Below, piece by piece: positions 29,201 to 38,200 of a stretch of DNA of 64,000 nt (its first letter is position 1; every line of letters begins with the position of its first letter). A program made the translations under genes and the position numbers. This stretch comes from Fulvivirga marina (GTDB lineage Bacteria; Bacteroidota; Bacteroidia; Cytophagales; Cyclobacteriaceae). The stretch is from positions 1,028,833 to 1,092,832 of the forward strand of contig NZ_JAEUGD010000066.1 in assembly GCF_016775155.1 (NCBI RefSeq), written 5' to 3'. The notes under the pieces are model-generated. The model worked only from the letters and a program-made list of their open reading frames with translations, did not search any database and was not told the origin of the DNA.

Positions 29201-32200
29201 GCAGTAGTAAATAATGTTAAGCTTAGTATTTCATCACTACAAACCGTCAATGTTGATAGTGAAGGATCTATTACTGGCTCTGGTTGAACAGTCACAGTAA
29301 TATTGAATGGGTCTCCTGTACAATCTCCATCAGCCGCTGCACTTTTAGGTGTAACCTCATAAACCACATCAAGAGGTGTATTCGTAAGGTTCTCAAAGCT
29401 ATCAGCAACCAATGCACTAGCTGCCAAATCAACACCAACCGTTGCCGTTCCGGTGAGGTCAGCATCCTGACTTACTAATGTTATATTAAAGCGATCAGCC
29501 CCTACTGATGTACCATTAGTAGTTAAGGTAAGGTTCAATGATTCATCACTACATAAAGTCAGCGATGCCAGTGCAGGATCCATTACCGGCTCAGGGTCAA
29601 CTGTTACAGTAATGATAAAATCATCGCCTGTACAATCACCATTTGCTATAGAACTTTTTGGGGTAACACTGTAAACCACATTACCTGAAGTACTACTCAC
29701 ATTTTCAAAACTGTCATTTATTAATGCATTAGCAAGCAGATCAGAACCAGTAGTTGGCGTACCCGTGAGGTTAGCATCCTGGCTTATCAGCACAACATCA
29801 TAACGGTCAGCTCCTATGCTTATACCATTAGTGTTCAACGTTAAATTCAATGATTCATCACTACAAACTGTAGTTGTGGACAAAGCAGGATTCATAACCG
29901 GTTCGGGGTTAACCGTAACTGTTATATTGAAAGAGTTTCCAACACAATCACCATCAGCAACTGCACTTTTAGGTGTTACACGATAGATAATGTTGCCGGG
30001 AAGGTTGCTAACATTTTGATAACTATCATTGATTATTGCATTATCAGAAAGATCAACCCCTGATGTAGGAGTCCCAGTGAGGTTGGCATCTTGACTAATA
30101 ACAGCTATATCATAACGATCGGCTCCAATACTTGTTCCATTAGTGACCAGTGTTAAGTTAAGGACTTCATCGCTACAGACAGTTAAAGAAGCTAAGGCAG
30201 GATCAACAACCGGCTCAGGATTAATAGTTATTGTAATGTCAAATGGATCGCCCGTACAATTGCCATCTGCCGCCGAACTTTTAGGTGTTACCCTGTAAAC
30301 CACATCCCCACTAATATTGCTGATATTCTCATAACTATCACCAGCCAGGGTATTGGCAGGAAGGTCTGAACCTGTAGTAGCAGTACCTGTTAGGTTTGCA
30401 TCCTGGCTTACCAAAGATACATCATAACGATCCGCTCCTATTGAAGCTGCCGCTGTTGTCAGCACAACTCCCAGTGGTTCATCACTACAAATTATGGTAT
30501 TTGCTAAGGCTGGATCCAGCGATGGTTCAGGCTGGATGGTCACCGTTATATCAAATGAATTTCCTATGCAATCACCGTCTACTGCTGAACTCTTAGGTGT
30601 TATTCTATAAATAACGGTACCTGCTGCATTGGTTAGATTTTCAAAACTATCATTTACCAAAGCATTAGCAAGCCGATCAGAACCCGTTGACGGCGTTCCG
30701 GTAATAAAGGCATCCTGGCTTACAAGGCCAATATCAAAACGATCAGCAGCAACTGAGGTTCCGTTTGAGGCCAATGTCAGGTTCAAAATCTCATCACTAC
30801 AAACTGTCAAAGAGGCCAATGAAGGATCCATTACTGGTTCAGGGTCAACTGTTACAGTAATTACAAATGGATCGCCGATACAATCTCCATCTGCCACCGA
30901 ACTTTTTGGAGTAATTCGGTAGGCAACTTCACCACTGGTATTGCTGACATTTTCGAATAGGTCATTCGAAATAGCATTAGCAGCAAGGTCTACCCCTGTA
31001 GTGGGTACACCAGTAAGGTTAGCATCCTGACTGATTAAATCAATATCAAAGCGATCTGCTCCTATCGAGGTTCCATTGGTAGTCAGATTAATTCCTAGTA
31101 AATCTTCACTGCAAATTGTTAATGTCGCTAGTGAGGGATCCATAACAGGCTCAGGGTTAACGATAACAGTAACATCGAAAGGATCTCCCGCACAATTTCC
31201 ATCAGCGACAGTACTTTTCGGTGTTATTCGATAGACTACATTACCGCTACTTCCGCTTATATTTTCAAAAGTATCATTTATGAGGGCACTAGCATTTTGA
31301 TTGACTCCTGATGTAGGTGTACCTGAAACATTGGCATCCTGACTGATCAAGACAATATCATAACGATCAGCTCCAATAGAGGTACCATTGGTGGCTAGTG
31401 TAACTCCCAATACATCTCCACTACAGATGGTTTGTATTGCTAAAGCAGGGTCTATTACCGGTTCAGGGTCGACCGTTACTGCTATAGTAAAGGCATCACC
31501 AAAACAATCTCCATCTGCTGCCGCACTTTTTGGTATTACCTGGTAAATAACATTCCCACTGCTACCGCTAACATTTTCATAACGATCATTAACCAAAGCA
31601 TTATCAGCCAGATCTACCCCTACCGTTGGGGTGCCTGTCAGATTAGGGTCCTGGCTGATCAAAGAGATATCATAACGATCAGCTGATACTGAACTCCCAT
31701 TAGTAGTCAATGTGATATTCAGTAAGTCGTCACTACATACTGTAAAATTAGACAAAGCCGGATCAATAACAGGTTCAGGATGGATCGTTACAGTAATATC
31801 AAAGGTTTCTCCTATACAATTGCCATCTGCGACTGCACTCTTCGGTGTAACTCTATAGACAACATCTCCACCGGTAGCACTTACATTTATGAAGTTATCA
31901 TTTACCAATGCCGTTGGGGTGAGGTCAACACCCGTCGTTGGAGTTCCTGTAACATTAGGCGATTGACTGACTAATATAATATCATAGCGGTCTGCCGCCA
32001 CGGAACTTCCATTAGTTGCCAAAGTCAAGTTCAGTATCTCATCACTACATACTTCCCAGTTAGCCAACGCCGGGTCAATAACCGGTTCAGGGTCAACTGT
32101 AACAGTAATATCAAAAGCATCGCCAGAACAATCTCCACTAGCTACAGCACTCTTAGGTACTATCCTATAAATTACATCTCCACTGGTGTTGCTGGTATTT

Positions 32201-35200
32201 TCAAAGCTATCATTAACAAGTGAGTTCGCCGCCAAGTCAGTTCCTGACGTAGGTGTACCTATCAGGTTAGCATCCTGGCTTATCAATGTTATATCAAACC
32301 TGTCTGCTGCAACTGATGAACCGTTGGTTGCCAGGGTCAAATTCAATGACTCACCACTACATATAACGCTAGAGGCTAAAGCAGGGTCCATAACAGACTC
32401 AGGGTCAACCGTTACAGTAATATCAAAAGCATCGCCAGAACAGTCACCATTAACCACCGCACTTTTAGGAACCACACGATAAACAATATTGCCACTGGTA
32501 TTACTTACATTTTCATAACTATCTCCTGACAATGCATTTGCCGTCAAATCTGTACCAACCGTAGGTGTACCAGTCAGGTTTGCACTTTGGCTTATCAATG
32601 TAATGTCGTACCGATCGGCGGTTATAGATGTACCGTTTGTTGCTAACGTAATATTCAAAGTTTCATCACTACACAACCTCAAGGTTGACAGGGTCGGGTC
32701 CATTACTGGTTCAGGAGCTACAGTAACAGTGATGTCAAAAGCATCTCCTGAACAGTCACCATTAGCAACAGGGCTTTTAGGTACTACTCTATATATTATA
32801 GTTCCATTTGTATTACTTGTATTTTCAAAATTATCATTCAACAGTGCTGTTGCAGATAAATTTGTTCCTGTAGTGGGTAAACCTATTAAGTTGACATCCT
32901 GGCTTACTAAGGAAATGTCATACCGGTCAGCCACAATTGAAGTACCATTTGTAGCCAGAGTAAGGTTCAAAATTTCATCACTGCATACAGTAAGCGTAGA
33001 TAATGCAGGGTCAATTACAGGTTCAGGACGTATTCTGAATACTACATCAAAACCAGATCCGGTACAATTACTTCCTGACATTATTTCAAATGGAGTAATG
33101 GAATAAGTAATATCCACATTTGCTGCTCCTGTATTGGTATATGTATCATTTATGGGGTTCCCAGAAGCCACTGTACGGTTTGGACCGGTAGGAACATTAC
33201 CTGGATCACTGCTTGCTACGGTATAGGTAAATGTACTAGTCAGGGAATTCCCCAGAGCATTAATGTTATCAACCTGAATATCATAATTGAGAGGCACATC
33301 ACTACAGTACAGTTCAAGATCATTCTGTCCAACAGGCTCAGGGTTAACAGTAATCACAACCACTTGTGTATTACCATCACAATTATCCGGGCTGGTTGGA
33401 GTGACCTCATATGTAACAGAGCCTACTGCTCCAGAAGTATTTGTTAATACTTGAGCGATATTACCTGTTCCTGTTTGTCCTACCGAAGCTCCTCCTATGG
33501 GGCCAGTTTTAGAAATCACTTCCCATGCAAATGTACTTCCAGGGATATCTGATGTGAAGGTTAAAACACTATTCACACTTCCTCCACTGCATATTTCCTC
33601 TGCATTTGAGGAAGTCATTACAGGTCTCGGATTTACAGTGACACCAAATGGATCTGCTGCAGGACTCGTACACCCGGCAGAGCTGGTCTCGGTGACTGTT
33701 ATATTACCTGAAGCCGTTCCTATATTAACCACAATCTCATCTGTTCCCTGTCCGCTTACAATAGAACCTAAAGTACCAGGCACATTCCATGTATAAGTTG
33801 AACCACCTGTTGGCAATGTAATGGAATAGGTAACATTCTGCTGTCCCGTGCACACTTCTGAATCACCCGCTATTATTGGTTTAGCAGGAGCATCATCAAC
33901 GATTACCATAATAGTATTTGTGTTACCGACACAGCCATCTGCGGTAGTTTCCGTAACTGTAACGGGAAGCCCCGGTGCCAATACTTCGTTAGGGAACCTG
34001 AGAAGCACGAAAAAGTCATTGCTACCCCCAACCTGCACAAATTCACCGGCTCCTGTTGGAACACTCCAACTATAGGTTGAACCTGCATTTAAAGCATCAT
34101 CTACCTGAAATATTTGAATGTTCGAACTTTTACAAATTGTATAAGAAGCAGGTGTTGTATTATCTGGAGTAATTATTGAATTATCAACAGGCCTAGGGTT
34201 AATAGTAAATTCAACTGTTGCAATGTCTTGACACAATGTATTATTATCAGTTACTACTGCATAGAAAATATCTCCATTCTGTACATTATCTACATCTTCA
34301 TCTGCTGGTGAAATAATTTCGAATCCAGTCAGGTCAGATGGAATAGCCACTGCTACTCCCGGATCGGCAAACCACTCAACAGTTCTGTCAGACGCACCAT
34401 TTGTCACATTGTCATTTAATGTGGTAAGATCTATATCATCTTTGTCACCACTACCTACAGTTTCCTCACAGAAAACCGTCTCAAGGTTTGCTGCACCCTG
34501 ATCAACTGCATCTGGCAAACTATGCACCGTAAATGTAATGGTACCATCCTGAGTACAGGATGTATTTGCAGAGGTGTTATCATCAGTAACTCTGGTGTAA
34601 ATTATTGTACCTTGACTTACGTCAACATCAGTAGGGTCTATAATCAAATTAACCGGAGGCGGGTCAGTAAAAAACTGCACGGTCCTACCTGTGGAACCTA
34701 CAATCCCGGTAATTTGATCGTTATATACTGTTAAATCTACCCCGGTAACTATATTGCTACTCTGCGGTAATTCTTCACATAGTTCCGGTAGTGGGTCATT
34801 TGCAACTGGTAAAGGATTACGAATAACGTCTACAATTTGTGATGTGGGGTTACAAATTCCCAAGTCACTGGAAACATTCCATGTAAGTGTTGTTGTACCT
34901 ACCGACAACCCTGAAACTACAGCATTCTCATCACTAATATCTGAGAAACTTAGGGCATCTGCAGATTGATCTCTGACAACAATGTTGTCAAACCTCAAAA
35001 ACTCATCATTTGCACTGTTTTGTACCCGAACTATAATTTTCAACATACTACCTCCACCTGAAACAAAACTTCCTGACAAATTAACAAAGGTCCCATCAGG
35101 CGCTGAAAAGTTATTGTTAACGCTGGCTATTAGCTGAACTGGATTCGCATCTATTTGGTAATAAACTTCAATATGATCTGTGCCTTCATGAACCCCTGAT

Positions 35201-38200
35201 TCGGCTACATCTATAGAAATATCAATATTGGTTACGGCAGAAATATCAATGTCGTTTGAAACCCAATCTACATCAATTCCATCAAGGTCTCTAGCCTCAA
35301 AATAATTATTACGAACCTCAAAATGTGTATCGGCATCAAGAGAAAGTAAATTCGTGTTTCTTGACCAGCCAAACAGATCATTATCCTCTGTTGTTCCGTT
35401 GGCAGCAGACTCAAAATCTTCATAAAACAACAAACCGGAATAAGTCCATATGCCACTACCTCCATTATCAGCAGCCACTGCCCCCAGAGTAATCTGATCT
35501 GTACAGGTTTCCAATAAAGTTAGATCATCATCTGCATCCGCATCGGCTGATGAAGGAGCCAGATCCTGAGTATGAATGACGGCTACGGAATTTACACTTT
35601 GGCAATTGGTAGGAGTTGTATTACTCTCAACAACTGCATAAAATGTCGCCGTTGCAGTAGATGATGGAGTAAACAGCTCACCTTGCCCTCCTGAAACCAC
35701 CCCAAAAGCCGGATCAGCATCAACTGTTAACGAAGCGTCTTGATACCAGTGAATGACATTTCCTGCTGGTGGGGCATCAACTGAAAGTGTAGCTCCTGTT
35801 AAATCGGTAGAACAAGCAATGGCACCAAGCGGATTAGTAGGGGCAGCAGGACGTGGGTTGATGATAACATCATGAGGCCCTGAAGGCAAACCAGTAGCTG
35901 TACAAGAAGATGTAACATTGACTATTGAAGTAATCTCGTAAGAATAAGTACCAGGCGTACCTCCCAAATCAACAGTATAATCAGGCTGAATTCTAAATAC
36001 ACCTGAAGCATCAACCGGTTGGTTGGTTAAAACAATTGACGTTCCCCCGTTAATAGTATAAGTGATATCATATTGTTGTGTATTATCATCAGGAGACAAG
36101 TCTATAATAATATCAGGTGCATCGGTACCTGCTCCATCATCACAAACTGCGGTTTCTACTGTTACTGATTCAATTGCCGGTGGGGCAATAGCACTAACGG
36201 CTATCACTGCAGAACCTGTTATATTAGCTGAAGGTGTGTTAACTGTACAATTAATTGACGTGCCAAGGTCCGTAACTGATGTAACTTCATAGGTATCATC
36301 TACTCCATCCACAACTGATGTAGAACCGGGAATAGTATAAGGTGAAGTAATTCCATTAGCAGTAGTAGGCACGCCATCCCTGGTATAAGTTATGTTGTAT
36401 GGCCCGGTTCCAGTAAGGGTTACAACCGCTGGAGGAGCGGGATTACCGGCACAAACAGACCCCCCTCCTGTCACTGTAGCTGTTGGAAGTGGGTTTATAA
36501 CCACAGAAATAGGGTCTGACAGTTGACTTTCACAATTGGATGGATCTATTCCAATGGTTTGCACATAATAATCTCCAGATTCATTAACAGCATCCAAAAC
36601 CAATTGATTGCTACTTCCCTGCTGAACGGGATTAACAAGATCAGGATCTCTAAACCATGCATACTCATCAGCATCACCATCCACATTATCAGATTGTAGA
36701 ATAACTTGGCTACCGTCAGCACAAATATCGGTACCCGCTCCTACCTCTGTAATTGTTGGTTTTGCTGGAACAGGGTTTACAATGATTGTCGCATCTGCAC
36801 TGGCTTCGGTAGAACAAACGCCATTTTCGACTATCGCTCTGTAGTCATATGTTCCCTCTGCACCTAAAGTTTCTTGGAAAGTTGTACTTCCAGGGTTTCC
36901 AATATCTACAAAACCACCACCGTTTACTTGCCTTTCCCATCTAATAATATCACCCCTATGCCCCGTCAATGTCAATATTCCAGTTGATTCTCCTTCGCAG
37001 ATTATATCGTCAGAGTTAACCATACCTCCTAATGTGTTATTATAGATTGTTACTGTGAAATTTCGGTAACTGGAATAGCAATCCGGCGCAGCAGAATATT
37101 TTCTTCTAACTCTTACCGTTCGAGTTGTAGACGGGGTAAAAGAACCTCCTATATTAAAATCAGCAGTTATGGTTTGTCCAGTTGTAGCATCAAGGTTTAC
37201 TCCCCCTCCTCCGGTAGTAGACCATTCATATTCAGCAGCCCCACCAAAAGTTGTTGATCCAGCTGGTGAAGGTAAAGAAAAGGTAACATCATTTGTACCA
37301 TTACATACCACCGAGCTACCGGTAATTGCATCGGGTTGGTTTAAATCTTCTCGAACTGTGATAACTGATTCAACGGGATCGCTCTCACATGAATTTGTAG
37401 CTCCAATGACATACGTTGCCCACATGGAATACTCCCCGGGAACATTTGTATTCAGTCCGCCCGGAAAACTTGAAGCCGGGAAAAATGTTGAATTGGTACC
37501 ATTTGGGTTGGTTACCGGGTTCCCTCCTGTATTAGGGTCATCATCAAACCAATTAACCGCCGTAACAGTGCCAACGGCTCCATTAATACCAAAATTAACA
37601 CCTCCAAGTCCATCACCTTGACAAATTTCACCATCAACTGGGTTTGGGAGCGGAGGTATATCAATGATCTCAATAAAATCGAATGTAGAAACGGAATTGT
37701 TATTTACCTGATCACCAAACAAATCATATTCATTGCATATATTCCAATATTCAATTATGACATGAAACTGTTGGCCAACATTCCTATTCAATTGCCCTGC
37801 CACGGTTGTGATTGATGTAATTTGTTCTAACACTCCAGCTGGAAGTTGAACAACTGGTGTAGGAAATGCAACCACTCCATATGAATCTGATGTACCTAGT
37901 GCATTAGTTCCAACAGGAATATACCCCTCAACATTGACATTTCCCAAGTTTCCGCCATTCACACCTACTAAAGTTCCATTATCATCAGTAACCTGAACTC
38001 CTCCAACATAAATATTGGGAATACGATCCGCATCGGGACGTGAAGGGTCTCCATACCTGACACGAACATGTCTCTGAACAACATTGGGTTGATCAGGATC
38101 AGCAATACAATTCAATGTCGAAACATCAGAAAAAGACATATTTACTTCATCATTTAGACAAACCAAATCAGAGTTTGCAACAGTAGGTTCAAGGTCTAAA

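Noticed and set aside
27415-33030. Regular repeats that might be taken for a CRISPR-like array
   Set aside because: The period is 312 bases, the units are coding, and there are no short conserved repeats with unique spacers or cas genes.
26360-33106. Several long open frames on the plus strand across the giant surface-protein gene
   Set aside because: They are antisense shadows of the 104-aa repeats: the same nonsense peptides recur every 312 bases, and they lack starts, signals or known domains.
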